Source: Pseudomonadota bacterium (GTDB lineage Bacteria > Pseudomonadota > Alphaproteobacteria > Rhizobiales > Phreatobacteraceae). From it: 64,000 bases of DNA. Position 1 is the first letter of the stretch; every line of letters begins with the position of its first letter. Shown here in pieces: positions 1-8,796 of the stretch. Location of the stretch: contig JAIUOO010000020.1 of NCBI GenBank assembly GCA_020161695.1, positions 1 through 64,000 on the forward strand. Reading direction: 5' to 3'. The notes beneath the pieces are model-generated. The model searched no databases, was not told the DNA's origin, and worked only from the letters and a program-made list of their open reading frames with translations. The translations under genes and the position numbers were made by a program.

Positions 1-2
1 AG

Positions 3-89
3 GACTTCGAGAGAACCATCGAAAGCGCCACCGCCTGGCTCTTCATCGCCTCCGTCCAGCTCCTCGCCAGGCGCATCGCAAGCCATTGA
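3..89 (+). pseudogene. C-terminal tail of an IS5-type transposase (cut by window edge)
   Basis: The open frame entering the window encodes 28 residues ending at TGA 87-89. They read DFERTIESA then TAWLFIASVQLL then ARRIA, the pattern seen at the C-terminus of many IS5-family DDE transposases. The catalytic part lies outside the window, so I cannot say whether the element is intact. The sequence after the stop is A+T-richer than the window average, as expected near an IS end. Family assignment is by pattern recall and rests on a short stretch. Confidence 0.55.
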
Positions 90-100
90 TCCCAAAGCAG

Positions 101-120
101 ATCTTTATGAGTCAGACTCT
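101..120. mobile_element. Candidate terminal end of the IS element
   Basis: Directly downstream of the transposase stop is an A+T-richer stretch ending in GAGTCAGACTCT, itself nearly palindromic. Its distance of about 12-31 bases from the transposase stop fits an IS right end. The partner inverted repeat is outside the window, so this is inference only. Confidence 0.25.
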
Positions 121-196
121 CAGCTGAATTGATCGTTAAATTCATCAGCCGGTTAGCCGACCTCGGGAGAGGGGCGACCAGTCAATTGCGTTCTAC

Positions 197-1108
197 TCAT
201 CGCAAATGTGCCTCGAATACCGTCGGCGTGAGTGCAAGTGAGGCCAAGAGCGGGGGCTGGAGTTCGAACGCCTTAGGTTCCCGACGGAAATTCCAGACCC
301 TGACCAGCCGCCACTCGTCGGGGCTGGCTTCGGCAACGGCTAACTCGTTACGTGTTAGATAGAACGGGGTCCTTTCCCAGCCTGCCGTCGTCTTAACCTC
401 GATGAGCCTGCGACGGCCGCTCGGTTCGAAGCTGTGAATATCGTAACCAGCCCCGTCGCCATCTTCGTCTGAGACCCATCGCACAGCCTCGGCGAGATCG
501 GGACGACCGACGCCGCGGAGAGCTTTGCGCTCGTAGGCGAGAACTGTTTCCTCGCCCGCTCGGCCCAAGAGCCGGTTCCGGGAATCACGTTCAGCCACGT
601 TATGTTGGAGAGCCACCTCATGAAGGCGAGCCCACTCTTCGGGTTCGGGCGCATTCCGCATCTGCGGGGGAGGGCCAATCCAAAGAGGAGGTGCCTCCTC
701 GAACCCGGGTAGAGCCACGCGGATCGAGATATTGGCAAACCAGTCAGGATGGTTGTTGAGCCAACCAACGACGGCATCCACGAGCGGAGTTTGGAAGTTC
801 AAAGCAGGCTTGTAGCCCTCCAGCCAGTCGAGCCCGAGGCCAAGGAGAACGGCACTCACGTTCTGATGTTTGTACTCGATCGCCCCTCGGCTTCGGCCGA
901 TGCGTGTCTGAAGGGAGCGATTGTTGGCGGCCTTGTTGTAAGGCCGACCGGCAAAATCGTCGGCCAGCATGGCGAAATAGTCCGCCACGAGCGCGTCGTT
1001 TTCCTCGTCGGTCCAATTGGCAGACAATGCTTCCGGCGGCTTGTTGGTCGGCCGCAAATTGGAGGCCGGTTTTCTGAGCCCGCCATGTTGCCGGCCCTCG
1101 CAGCCCAC
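197..1108 (-). CDS. DUF3883-domain protein (PD-(D/E)XK nuclease-like fold)
   Basis: 303 residues from the ATG at 1108. The C-terminal third carries the DUF3883 signature: GYDIHSF (Asp223) followed by LIEVKTT (Glu237, Lys239), then TPFYLTRNEL and RVWNF. The D...ExK arrangement matches a restriction-endonuclease-like core. The N-terminal region begins with WTDEENDALVADYF and contains a conserved-looking RSRGAIEYKHQN segment. Residues 1-27 look unlike coding sequence, so an in-frame TTG at 1027 could be the true start. G+C is visibly lower than in the genes from 1723 on, and an IS remnant lies beside it, so horizontal acquisition is likely. DUF3883 proteins are often found in defence islands, but no partner gene is visible here. 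Confidence 0.8.
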   Translation of the reverse strand: MGCEGRQHGGLRKPASNLRPTNKPPEALSANWTDEENDALVADYFAMLADDFAGRPYNKAANNRSLQTRIGRSRGAIEYKHQNVSAVLLGLGLDWLEGYKPALNFQTPLVDAVVGWLNNHPDWFANISIRVALPGFEEAPPLWIGPPPQMRNAPEPEEWARLHEVALQHNVAERDSRNRLLGRAGEETVLAYERKALRGVGRPDLAEAVRWVSDEDGDGAGYDIHSFEPSGRRRLIEVKTTAGWERTPFYLTRNELAVAEASPDEWRLVRVWNFRREPKAFELQPPLLASLALTPTVFEAHLR

Positions 1109-1722
1109 CGCAATGGGTCTGAGGTCAGGTGGTTGATACGAATGTCGCGAACTTGGAGCGATAGGTCGCTTGGCTTCTCGATGGGCGTGTGAAGCTTGAC
1201 TTTTCTGCCCACCGGTGTGACCACTGGGCCTGTCACGGCGCTCTTCTGACCGTCGGGCAACCTACTGAAACAGGGCATTTTTCGCGCTTTTCGCCCGAGT
1301 TTCGCGTTGCCCACTGTGGCTGAGAGTCCAGGTCCCCCAGCCAGCCGGCGTTTCCCAGCAAAATCAGCATCTTGTTCCGGGGCTCGCGCCCCTCGAACGC
1401 TTGCGCTCGCGGTGTCCGTTCGGGCGCCTTGCCGCGCGGGACCGGCGCTGTTTCGACAAGGGGTAGCGCACACGCGGGCGCCTCCTGTCGGGCGGGAGAA
1501 TCGCGTGGTGGTCCCGGCGCGTCGCGCGAACCAGCGGCGTCGCGCCATTGCGGCCTCCGCACCTGCCGGCTCGTCGAATTGCTCCACCTGACCGCGACCG
1601 GAAGCGTTTGGGCATGGCGGCCCTGCTCCCCATCGGCGGCCCTGCCGCCTTGACCGGCTGTTGGATTGGCTCACTATTGGGCGAGAATGATCCGGCTTGA
1701 ACTGGTGAGCGGCGCAGCGCCC
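1109..1722. other. Intergenic stretch without a recognisable gene
   Basis: About 600 bases between the DUF3883 gene and the dehydratase gene. Several frames stay open, but none has a ribosome-binding site plus a recognisable product. Base composition changes near 1300, from the lower-G+C foreign patch on the left to G+C-rich DNA on the right, so an insertion boundary may lie here. A short palindromic stretch CTCACTATTGGGCGAG at 1670-1685 precedes the next gene. I see no tRNA in it. Confidence 0.5.
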
Positions 1723-2856
1723 ATGAAAATCAAGGATATCGCCTTCATCGCGGTTCAGGCGGCCCTGCCGGCGGGCAAGGCCTATGGCATGGCGAAGTCG
1801 CTGGCCACCGCCCGCGCGACGACCATCGTGCGCCTGACGCTGGAGGACGGGACCGAGGGCATCGGCGAGGCCTGGGGCATTCCGCAGGTCAACATCGCCA
1901 TGCTGCCGCTGCTGAAGACCTATCTGGTCGGCGCGGATGTCTTCGATGTCGAGCAGGTCTTCGCGCTGATCTACGCGCGGCACTACCATTTCGGCGTGCA
2001 GGGCGCTCTGACCTGGTCGGTCTCGGGCATCGACATGGCCGCCAAGGACGCCGCCGGCAAGGTGCTGAAGCTGCCGGTCCATCGCCTGATCGGCGGCCGG
2101 CAGGCCAGCGAGGTCAGCATCTACGCCTCCGGCGGCTATCTCACCGAGAACAGCGAGCGCGATTTCGAGCCGCAGATCGCCGCAATGGCCGAAGCCGGCC
2201 ACAAGGCGGTCAAGATCAAGATCGGCGTCTCGCCGGCCAATGACGAGCACCGTGTCGCCACGGCCCGCCGCATCCTCGGGCCCGATGTCGAGATCATGGT
2301 CGACATCAATTCCAACTATACGTTCGATCTCGCGCGCGAGAGCATCGCGCGCATGGCGCCGCACGGCATCGGCTGGGTCGAGGAGCCGCTGGGGCCGCAG
2401 GACATCCGCGGTTATGAGCTGTTGCAGCGCTGGAGCCCGGTGCCGATCGCGACCGGCGAGGCTCTCTATACGGTCCACGACTTCCAGCATCTCGTCGAGC
2501 GGCGCGCCGTCGACGTGCTCCAGCCGGATCTGTCGCTGTGCGGCGGGCTATGGCAGGGCAGGCTGATCGCCGCGCTCGCGATCCAGCATCACCTGAGGCT
2601 GTCGCCTCATGTCTGGGGCAGCGGCATCGGCCTCGCGGCGGCCGTGCACTTCGTGGCGTCGCTGCCAGCCTCGCCGCACTCGAACAACGTGCCGCGGCCG
2701 ACGCTCGTCGAGTACGATCTCGGCACCAATCCGCTGCGTGACGGCCTTCTGCGCAATCCGTTGCGAGCGTCGGGCGACCGTCTTCCCGTCCCCGACGCGC
2801 CCGGCCTTGGCGTCGAGATCGACTGGCAGGCGGTCGAACGCTTCGCGGTCAAATAG
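1723..2856 (+). CDS. Mandelate racemase/muconate lactonizing enzyme family (enolase superfamily sugar-acid dehydratase or racemase)
   Basis: 377 residues from the ATG at 1723; in-frame ATGs at 1666 and 1687 add residues without family similarity. Catalytic features of the mandelate racemase subgroup are present: KIK (Lys164, Lys166), metal ligands Asp194, Glu220 and Glu246, and the Asp269/His296 dyad in QPD and SPHVWGSG. This family abstracts a proton alpha to a carboxylate, usually in acid-sugar dehydration or racemisation. The substrate cannot be read from sequence. It is the first gene of a plus-strand run with an epimerase, a RidA protein and a Dpp-type transporter, suggesting an imported organic acid or sugar-acid conjugate is degraded. 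Confidence 0.88.
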   Translation: MKIKDIAFIAVQAALPAGKAYGMAKSLATARATTIVRLTLEDGTEGIGEAWGIPQVNIAMLPLLKTYLVGADVFDVEQVFALIYARHYHFGVQGALTWSVSGIDMAAKDAAGKVLKLPVHRLIGGRQASEVSIYASGGYLTENSERDFEPQIAAMAEAGHKAVKIKIGVSPANDEHRVATARRILGPDVEIMVDINSNYTFDLARESIARMAPHGIGWVEEPLGPQDIRGYELLQRWSPVPIATGEALYTVHDFQHLVERRAVDVLQPDLSLCGGLWQGRLIAALAIQHHLRLSPHVWGSGIGLAAAVHFVASLPASPHSNNVPRPTLVEYDLGTNPLRDGLLRNPLRASGDRLPVPDAPGLGVEIDWQAVERFAVK

Positions 2857-2865
2857 GCGCCGGCG

Positions 2866-3846
2866 ATGACACCGTCTTCCGCCCGTCAGGACCTCTCAGG
2901 CACGACCGTTCTGGTCGCGGGCGGCCGTGGTTTCGTTGGATCGCATGTCGTGCGCGCGCTGGTGCGCGCAGGCGCGTGTCCGGTCGTCTTCGGTCCGGTC
3001 ATGGCGGACGACCTGCTTGCAGACGTGGCGGACGCGTTGACGGATGTCACCGGCTCGATCGAGGACAGGGAGGCGGTCGCGGCAGTCTTCGCGCGCTATC
3101 GGCCGCGCTTCGTCGTGTCCTGCGTCGCGCATGGCGCCGGGCGTCTCGGCCTGATGCGCACAGGCGAGGCCGATCTTTCCCGCTCCATCGCCGTGAACGT
3201 CAGCGGCTTCTCGACGCTTCTCGACGAAGCTGCGAAGGCAGGCGTGTCGCGGGTCGTCTGGGCGAGCTCGACTGTGGTCTATGGGCCGGCCTCCGCCTAT
3301 GGCCCCGCGCCCGTCACCGAAGACGACCCGACCGGCCCGCTGCCCGCCTATGGGTTGACCAAGGAACTGGCCGAGCGCGCCGCCGCCTATCATTCGCGGC
3401 GTGGCAGGCTGGAGGTCGTCGGCCTCCGCCTTCCCTTGGTCCTTGGCCCCGGCCTCTGGTACGAGGGCGTCGCGAGCGCCATCGTCAGGGTTTTCACCGA
3501 GGTTGCCGCAGGCCAGCCGGCGAACATCGCCTTCCACGACCGGCCGCTCGACTTCATGGCGGTTTCCGACGTCGCCGAGGCCATGCTTGCGGCCCTGACA
3601 CATGGCGCGCCGCTGCGCGGCATCTACAACCTTGCCGGCTTCACGGCCTCGGTGCCCGACATCCTCGCGCGGATCCGCGACCTCCGTCCCGCGGCGCGCA
3701 TCGCCTATGAGCGGATTGCGCCGGCGGCGCTGTTCCCGCTGGTCGATGGCAGCCGCTTCGAGGCCGATGCCGGATTTCAGCCGGTGCTTGATCTCGACGG
3801 CCTCGTCCGATCGCTCCTGAACGAAACAGAGCCCGCCCATGTTTGA
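2866..3846 (+). CDS. NAD-dependent epimerase/dehydratase (extended SDR)
   Basis: 326 residues. An N-terminal Rossmann motif GGRGFVGSH (residues about 19-27) binds the dinucleotide. WASSTVVYG and YGLTKELAE supply the Ser and the Tyr-x3-Lys of the extended-SDR active site. The Gly-rich RLPLVLGPG and the C-terminal substrate-binding part are typical of sugar nucleotide epimerases or of uronate/lactone-forming relatives. It starts 9 bases after the dehydratase and overlaps the next gene by 8 bases, so the three are probably co-translated. The exact substrate is unknown. Confidence 0.85.
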   Translation: MTPSSARQDLSGTTVLVAGGRGFVGSHVVRALVRAGACPVVFGPVMADDLLADVADALTDVTGSIEDREAVAAVFARYRPRFVVSCVAHGAGRLGLMRTGEADLSRSIAVNVSGFSTLLDEAAKAGVSRVVWASSTVVYGPASAYGPAPVTEDDPTGPLPAYGLTKELAERAAAYHSRRGRLEVVGLRLPLVLGPGLWYEGVASAIVRVFTEVAAGQPANIAFHDRPLDFMAVSDVAEAMLAALTHGAPLRGIYNLAGFTASVPDILARIRDLRPAARIAYERIAPAALFPLVDGSRFEADAGFQPVLDLDGLVRSLLNETEPAHV

Positions 3847-4297
3847 GAAGAAGCTCGCCGACCTTGGCATCGATCTGCCTGAGGCCGCAAAGCCCGCCTT
3901 CAACTACATTCCCGTGACGCTGCATCGCGGCCTTGCCCATGTCTCGGGGCAATTGCCGAAGATCGGCAGCGACATTCTGGTGCGCGGCAAGGTTGGCGCC
4001 GAGGTGTCGCTCGAAACGGCGCAGGGCGAGGCCCGCATCTGCATCCTTCAGGGCCTTGCCTGCCTGAAACAGGCGCTCGGATCGCTCGACCGCATCGAGC
4101 GCATCCTGAAGGTCGGCGGCTTCGTCGCCTCCGCGCCCGGTTTCAACGACCAGCCGAAGGTGCTCGACGCGGCCTCCAACCTGCTGGGCGACATTTTCGG
4201 CGAGGCCGGCCGCCACGCGCGTTCCGCCATCGGCGTCGCCGAACTGCCGCGCAATGCCGCGGTCGAGATCGAGATGACCGTCGCCTATCGCGAATAG
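3839..4297 (+). CDS. RidA/YjgF/YER057c/UK114 family protein
   Basis: 152 residues, the length of the YjgH/RidA-like subgroup that begins with an extra FEKKLADLGIDLP segment. HVSGQLPK, GGFVASAPGFNDQPKVLDAAS and RSAIGVAELPRNAAVEIEM are the family blocks. The arginine that binds the carboxylate in RidA enamine deaminases appears as Arg in GRHARSAIGV. RidA proteins hydrolyse reactive enamine/imine intermediates, and many are placed beside catabolic enzymes. Its start overlaps the epimerase end by 8 bases, indicating translational coupling. Confidence 0.88.
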   Translation: MFEKKLADLGIDLPEAAKPAFNYIPVTLHRGLAHVSGQLPKIGSDILVRGKVGAEVSLETAQGEARICILQGLACLKQALGSLDRIERILKVGGFVASAPGFNDQPKVLDAASNLLGDIFGEAGRHARSAIGVAELPRNAAVEIEMTVAYRE

Positions 4298-4373
4298 GCC
4301 TACGCCATTCTACCGCCTCCGCCGCGGGCTCGGACGGGGGACAGAGGGGACACGGCCCGAACGGAGACGAGCT

Positions 4374-5969
4374 ATGACGCTACCGACCCTTCTCAACCAT
4401 CTGGATCGCCGCGCCCTGCTGGCGCTTGGCGGCATGGCTGTTGCCGCTGCCCTGGTCGGCCCTGCGCTCGCGGACGACCTCTACGGTCCGAAGGCGACCG
4501 GCGCCAGGAGCGGCGGCACGCTGAATGTCGGCCTGCTGCTGGAGGCCCCGGGCCTCGACCCCTTCCATCAGGGCGCCGAGGCACGCATCCGCATCACCGT
4601 GCTGATGTATCAGGGCCTCTTCTACGAGACCTCCGGCGGCAAGGCGCTGCCGCTTCTCGCCGAGGGCTATGACCTGTCGCCGGACGGGCTGACCTATACG
4701 ATCCGCATCCGCAAGGGCGTGAAGTTCCATACCGGCGGGGCAATGACCGCCAAGGACGTCGCCTACAGCTACAACTACATCCGCGATTCCAAGAACGGCT
4801 CGCCCGGCGCCGGCGATTTCGGCCTGATCAGCGCGATCGAGGCGACCGACGACCACACGATCAAGATGACGTTGTCGTCGCCCAATGCCGCCATCCTGAT
4901 GACGATGGGTAACAAATACGGCGCGGTGGTGCCGACGGGCTATTTCGACGCGCCCGACGCCAAGACCAGGCTCAATCAGGTCTCGGTCGGCACCGGCCCG
5001 TTCAAGCTCGCCGAGTTCAAGCCGAACAGCAACGTGACGCTGGACAAGAATGCCGACTACTGGGAGCCGGGCGTTCCCTATCTCGACCGCATCAATTTCG
5101 TCAGCGTGCCGAGCGGCGCCAGCCTGCTCGTCGGCCTGCGCAACGGCCGCATCGACATGGCGCCGCTGACCCGGCCGCAGGACATCCGGCAGGTCGAGAA
5201 CGTCCGCGGCCTCGTGGTCGGGCGGACGCCCTCGTTCAACCAGAAGGCCATCGACCTCGGCTCCGAACTGAAGCCGCTGGACGACGAGCGCGTCAGGCGC
5301 GCCATCTCGCTGGCTGTCGACAAGGACGAGATCATGCGCGCCTCGGTCGGCGGCTACGGCGTGGTGATCGGCACGATGGTCGCCAGCATGCAGGAAGCCT
5401 GGGGCGTTCCCATCGACAAGCTGCCGAACCAGAAGGTCGATATCGCGGCAGCGAAGAAGCTCCTTGCCGATGCCGGTCATCCCAATGGCTTCGACCTGAC
5501 CCTGACCACCATCATCGGCTATGACTGGATGGATGCGGCGGCCGTCACGCTGCGCGAACAGCTCGCGAAGATCGGCGTGAGGCTCGCCATCCAGCGCGTC
5601 GAGATCGGCGTCTGGATCCGCAATTTCCAGTCGAAGCAGATGGGGTTCACCTTCAACGACTGGGCGACGGTTCCTGACCCGAACCTGCTGTTCTACCGGC
5701 ACTTCCGGTCGATGCCGCAGGGCGCCGACTTCCGCAACTGGAAGAACGAGGCGGCGAGCAAGCTGCTCGACGAGGGGCGGACCGAAAGCGATCCGGCCAA
5801 GCGCAAGGACATCTACGGCCGCTTCCAGCAGATCATGGCCGAGAGCGTCCCGACCATCATGCTGTTCAGCGCTGATCACGTGACGGTGCGCGCCGAGAAG
5901 GTACGCAACTACGACCAGCACGCCACCGGCTGGTTCTACGGTCTCGCCAGGACGTGGATAGCGTCCTGA
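4374..5969 (+). CDS. ABC transporter substrate-binding protein, family 5 (DppA/OppA type)
   Basis: 531 residues. The N-terminus has a twin-arginine-like DRRALLALGG followed by a hydrophobic stretch ending ALADD, so it is exported to the periplasm. Family-5 blocks include GGTLNVGLLLEAPGLDPF, GLTYTIRIRKGVKFHTG, VSVGTGPFKL and VRRAISLAVDKDEI. The family binds peptides, opines, nickel or glycosides. Two permease genes follow directly. Context with acid-sugar enzymes suggests a non-peptide ligand, but that is inference. Confidence 0.9.
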   Translation: MTLPTLLNHLDRRALLALGGMAVAAALVGPALADDLYGPKATGARSGGTLNVGLLLEAPGLDPFHQGAEARIRITVLMYQGLFYETSGGKALPLLAEGYDLSPDGLTYTIRIRKGVKFHTGGAMTAKDVAYSYNYIRDSKNGSPGAGDFGLISAIEATDDHTIKMTLSSPNAAILMTMGNKYGAVVPTGYFDAPDAKTRLNQVSVGTGPFKLAEFKPNSNVTLDKNADYWEPGVPYLDRINFVSVPSGASLLVGLRNGRIDMAPLTRPQDIRQVENVRGLVVGRTPSFNQKAIDLGSELKPLDDERVRRAISLAVDKDEIMRASVGGYGVVIGTMVASMQEAWGVPIDKLPNQKVDIAAAKKLLADAGHPNGFDLTLTTIIGYDWMDAAAVTLREQLAKIGVRLAIQRVEIGVWIRNFQSKQMGFTFNDWATVPDPNLLFYRHFRSMPQGADFRNWKNEAASKLLDEGRTESDPAKRKDIYGRFQQIMAESVPTIMLFSADHVTVRAEKVRNYDQHATGWFYGLARTWIAS

Positions 5970-6034
5970 CGCGACGGTGCAACAGGCCGGGGCGTTCGGC
6001 GCCCCGGCCGGTCCGGCCCATCTGAAAGAGAGCC

Positions 6035-6979
6035 ATGGCCGTCTATCTGATCAAGCGGCTGGCCGCGTCGGTGCTGACTGCGCTCCTCGCCTCCATCGTC
6101 GTGTTCCTGATGATGCGCAGCGTGCCGGGGGACGTGGTGGGCCAGATGCTCGGCCAGACCAGCGACCCCGTCGCGACGCAGGCGCTGCGCGAGTTCTTCG
6201 GGCTCGACCAGCCGGCCTGGCGGCAATATCTCGGCTGGTTGTCGCGGGTCGTCTCAGGCGATCTCGGCACCAGCTGGACGCGCGGCCAGCCGGTCGGCGG
6301 GCTGATCGGCTCGGCGCTGCTGGTGACGCTCCAGCTCTCGGTGGCGACCCTCGTGCTCGCCACCGCCATCGGCGTGCCGCTCGGCGTGGTCGCGGCCATG
6401 AACGAAGGCAAACTGGTCGACCGTGCCATTCAGTCCTTCACGCTTCTGGGGCTTGCCGCGCCGGTCTTCTGGGTCGGGCTGATGCTGCTCGTCGGCATTT
6501 CCACCGCGACGGGCTGGTCACCGCCGCTGCTCTACGTGTCGCCGGCCCAGTCGCTCCGCGAGAACCTGTCGATCATGGCGCTGCCCATCGTCAGCCTCGC
6601 GGTTCTGCAAGCCGCCGCCTACAGCCAGTTCGTCCGGCAGAGCGTCGTCTCGGCCTTTTCCGATGACTATGTGCGCACAGCCGTCGCCAAGGGCATGACG
6701 CGCAACGTGGTGTTCTTCCGCCATGTGCTACGCAATGTCGCGATCCCGCTCGTCACCTTCATGGGGCTGATCCTCGTCCAGATCCTCGGCGGCGCCGTGA
6801 TCATCGAGAGCCTGTTTTCGCTACCCGGCCTCGGCCGGCTCATGCTCTCGGCCATCGAGACGCGCGATTATCCCGTTCTGCAGGGGGCGCTGCTCATTGT
6901 CGTGGTGCTGGCCATGGCGGTGAACCTCGGCGTCGACATGCTCTACCGCGTGATCGATCCGCGCGTGCAGGTGGGCTAG
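6035..6979 (+). CDS. ABC transporter permease, DppB type
   Basis: 314 residues and about six membrane segments. The start MAVYLIKRLAASVLTALLASIVVF and the block RHVLRNVAIPLVTFMGL are typical of DppB/OppB. The EAA-type loop RTAVAKGMTRNVVFFRHVLRN that contacts the ATPase is intact. It lies 65 bases after the binding protein and 49 bases before the DppC partner. It forms the inner-membrane channel with the next gene. Confidence 0.9.
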   Translation: MAVYLIKRLAASVLTALLASIVVFLMMRSVPGDVVGQMLGQTSDPVATQALREFFGLDQPAWRQYLGWLSRVVSGDLGTSWTRGQPVGGLIGSALLVTLQLSVATLVLATAIGVPLGVVAAMNEGKLVDRAIQSFTLLGLAAPVFWVGLMLLVGISTATGWSPPLLYVSPAQSLRENLSIMALPIVSLAVLQAAAYSQFVRQSVVSAFSDDYVRTAVAKGMTRNVVFFRHVLRNVAIPLVTFMGLILVQILGGAVIIESLFSLPGLGRLMLSAIETRDYPVLQGALLIVVVLAMAVNLGVDMLYRVIDPRVQVG

Positions 6980-7028
6980 GGGCGGATTTTATGGGCACGA
7001 TGCGCACAGCCGGCGAGGGACGGAAATC

Positions 7029-7883
7029 ATGACGGCGGTGGAGACCGTTTCGCCTCGTGGGGGTTCCGCCTTGCTGCGCAGGCTCCGCCGCGAGCCCGAT
7101 CTTGCGGTGGGACTCGCCATCACCGCTTTCATTGCCGTGGTCGTGTTGTTTCCGGGTCTCTTCACCGGTTATTCGCCTCTCGCGATCAATGTCGACAAGT
7201 CGCTGGAAGGGCCGTCCGCACTTCATCTGTTCGGCACGGACGATGTCGGCCGCGATGTCTTCGCGCGCATCGTCTACGGCGCCCGGATCACCCTGCTGGT
7301 CTGCGCCGGCGCGCTGGCGGCGGCGGCCGTCATCGGCGGAGCGCTCGGCATCGTGTCCGGCTTTCTCGGCGGGCGGATCGACATGCTGCTGGGCCGGCTC
7401 ACTGATGTCGTGCTGAGCTTTCCGCCGATCATTCTCGGCATCATGGTCACGGGAATCCTCGGGCCGAGCACCACCAATCTCGCGCTCGCCCTGACCGTCG
7501 TCTACGTGCCGTCCTTCTACCGGATCGCCCGCTCCGGCGCGATTTCGGAGACCGGGCGCACCTATGTCGAGGCCGCCCGCAGTTCCGGGCTCGGCGAGGG
7601 TCGCATCCTCGTCAACCACGTGACACGCAATGTCGTGCCGCTGGTGCTGATGCAGTGCGTGGTTCTGTTCCCGCTGGTGCTGCAGATACAGTCGGCGCTC
7701 GGCTTTCTCGGTCTTGGCGTGCAGCCGCCGACGCCGGACTGGGGCTCGATCCTCCAGCAGGGCAAGGACTACATCCTGTTCGCGCCCTGGATGTCGGCCT
7801 TCCCGGGCCTCGCCATCCTGATCACCGCGCTCGCTTTCATGCTGGTCAGCCGCGCCGTTCAGCGCCGCTTCGACCGCCGCTGA
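7029..7883 (+). CDS. ABC transporter permease, DppC type
   Basis: 284 residues. An N-terminal helix is followed by LFGTDDVGRDVFARIVYGARITL, the DppC/OppC hallmark, and the loop EAARSSGLGEGRILVNHVTRN that contacts an ATPase. The end is VQPPTPDWGSILQQGKDY as in the family. No oppD/oppF-type ATPase gene follows: the next gene is a convergent GntR regulator 12 bases away. The transporter must therefore borrow ATPases encoded elsewhere or be incomplete. Confidence 0.9.
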   Translation: MTAVETVSPRGGSALLRRLRREPDLAVGLAITAFIAVVVLFPGLFTGYSPLAINVDKSLEGPSALHLFGTDDVGRDVFARIVYGARITLLVCAGALAAAAVIGGALGIVSGFLGGRIDMLLGRLTDVVLSFPPIILGIMVTGILGPSTTNLALALTVVYVPSFYRIARSGAISETGRTYVEAARSSGLGEGRILVNHVTRNVVPLVLMQCVVLFPLVLQIQSALGFLGLGVQPPTPDWGSILQQGKDYILFAPWMSAFPGLAILITALAFMLVSRAVQRRFDRR

Positions 7884-7895
7884 AGCCGGATCGTT

Positions 7896-8618
7896 TCAGC
7901 TGCCGCCGACCGATATGAGCGTGCGCAGCAGATAGGCGCGGATAAGCTCGCGCGCCGCCTCCGTGTCGCGACGGCCGAGCGCCTCGACGATGGCGGCGTT
8001 GTCGCGCACGGCGGCCTCGCGCACCGCGCCGATGGGAACGTGGTGGCCGCCCGGCCGGCCCCAGCCGGCCTGCCTGCGCGCCGTGATGATCCGCTCGAAG
8101 ACGGAAACCAGGAAGGCATTGCCCGAAGCCTTCACGATCGCGAGGTGCAGCGCGTATTTCGCCTCCTTGAACTCGGCCCAGGTGGACGCGGTGTTCAGGG
8201 CCTCGAGATAGGTCGAAAGTGCCGCGAGCGTCGTGTCGGCAGCGCGCTCGGTGACGAGTTCGGCCAGCATCGGCTCGAACATCAGCCGCGCTTCCAGAAG
8301 GTCGCCGAGGCTGAATTCCGGCTCGGAATGGGCGGCGGGCGCCGGCGCCGCGACCTTGGCGACGAAGGTTCCGCGGCCGACATGGCGCTCGATCAGGCCT
8401 TCCTCGGCCAGCCGCGACATGGCCCGGCGCACGGTGTTGCGGGCAGCGCCGTAGCGGCTGGCGAGCGCCCGTTCCGTCGGCAGCCGCGTTCCCGATTTCA
8501 GGCGGCCATCGACGATCGAGCCGCTCAGGCTCTGATAGATGATCTGTCCGTCGGAATCGGCCTTCTGGCGGGAGTTGATCGCTTCCGATCCGGCCTGCTG
8601 GCGCATTGGGTGGAGCAT
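7896..8618 (-). CDS. GntR family transcriptional regulator (FadR/FCD type)
   Basis: 240 residues. Residues about 25-90 form the winged helix: IYQSLSGSIVDGRLKSGTRLPTERALASRYGAARNTVRRAMSRL in outline, then RHVGRGTFV. The C-terminal helical FCD ligand domain follows, with conserved polar residues in ALHLAIVKASGN and REAAVRDNAAIVEAL. Such proteins bind small carboxylates. It faces the hydrolase/cupin pair divergently and converges on the permease gene, so it probably controls one or both flanking units. Confidence 0.88.
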   Translation of the reverse strand: MLHPMRQQAGSEAINSRQKADSDGQIIYQSLSGSIVDGRLKSGTRLPTERALASRYGAARNTVRRAMSRLAEEGLIERHVGRGTFVAKVAAPAPAAHSEPEFSLGDLLEARLMFEPMLAELVTERAADTTLAALSTYLEALNTASTWAEFKEAKYALHLAIVKASGNAFLVSVFERIITARRQAGWGRPGGHHVPIGAVREAAVRDNAAIVEALGRRDTEAARELIRAYLLRTLISVGGS

Positions 8619-8796
8619 GGTCCGATTTGGTTATGCCGATGAAGGTCCGTCACTACATGATTTGTCGTCAATACTCAAAAGGTCGGTGACGCGCGACTCT
8701 GGCATGCGGGAATCGGGCGTATTGGTTTTGAATGGAATGGTAATGGTTGATGCTCCGTCGCCATGACGGGCGCCGCGCATGAAGGAAGACCAAGCG
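8619..8796. promoter_or_regulatory. Divergent promoter region between GntR and the hydrolase
   Basis: This 178-base gap is clearly A+T-richer than its surroundings, mainly 8630-8760, as expected for divergent promoters. It holds several TGGTT/AATGG-type stretches but no clear palindrome I can assign to the GntR protein. The downstream gene has GGAAG at 8784-8788 placed 8 bases before its ATG. Confidence 0.45.

Noticed and set aside
1307..1653. Several overlapping open frames in the gap before the dehydratase
   Set aside because: They overlap in different frames, have no ribosome-binding sites and no recognisable sequence.
856..2490. Long open frame on the minus strand opposite the dehydratase gene
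   Set aside because: It is the antisense of a well-supported enolase-superfamily gene, with Arg/Ala/Asp-biased composition typical of G+C-rich shadow frames.
4380..5921. 513-codon frame opposite the Dpp-type binding protein
   Set aside because: Low-complexity His/Arg/Asp composition; the plus-strand gene carries all family motifs.
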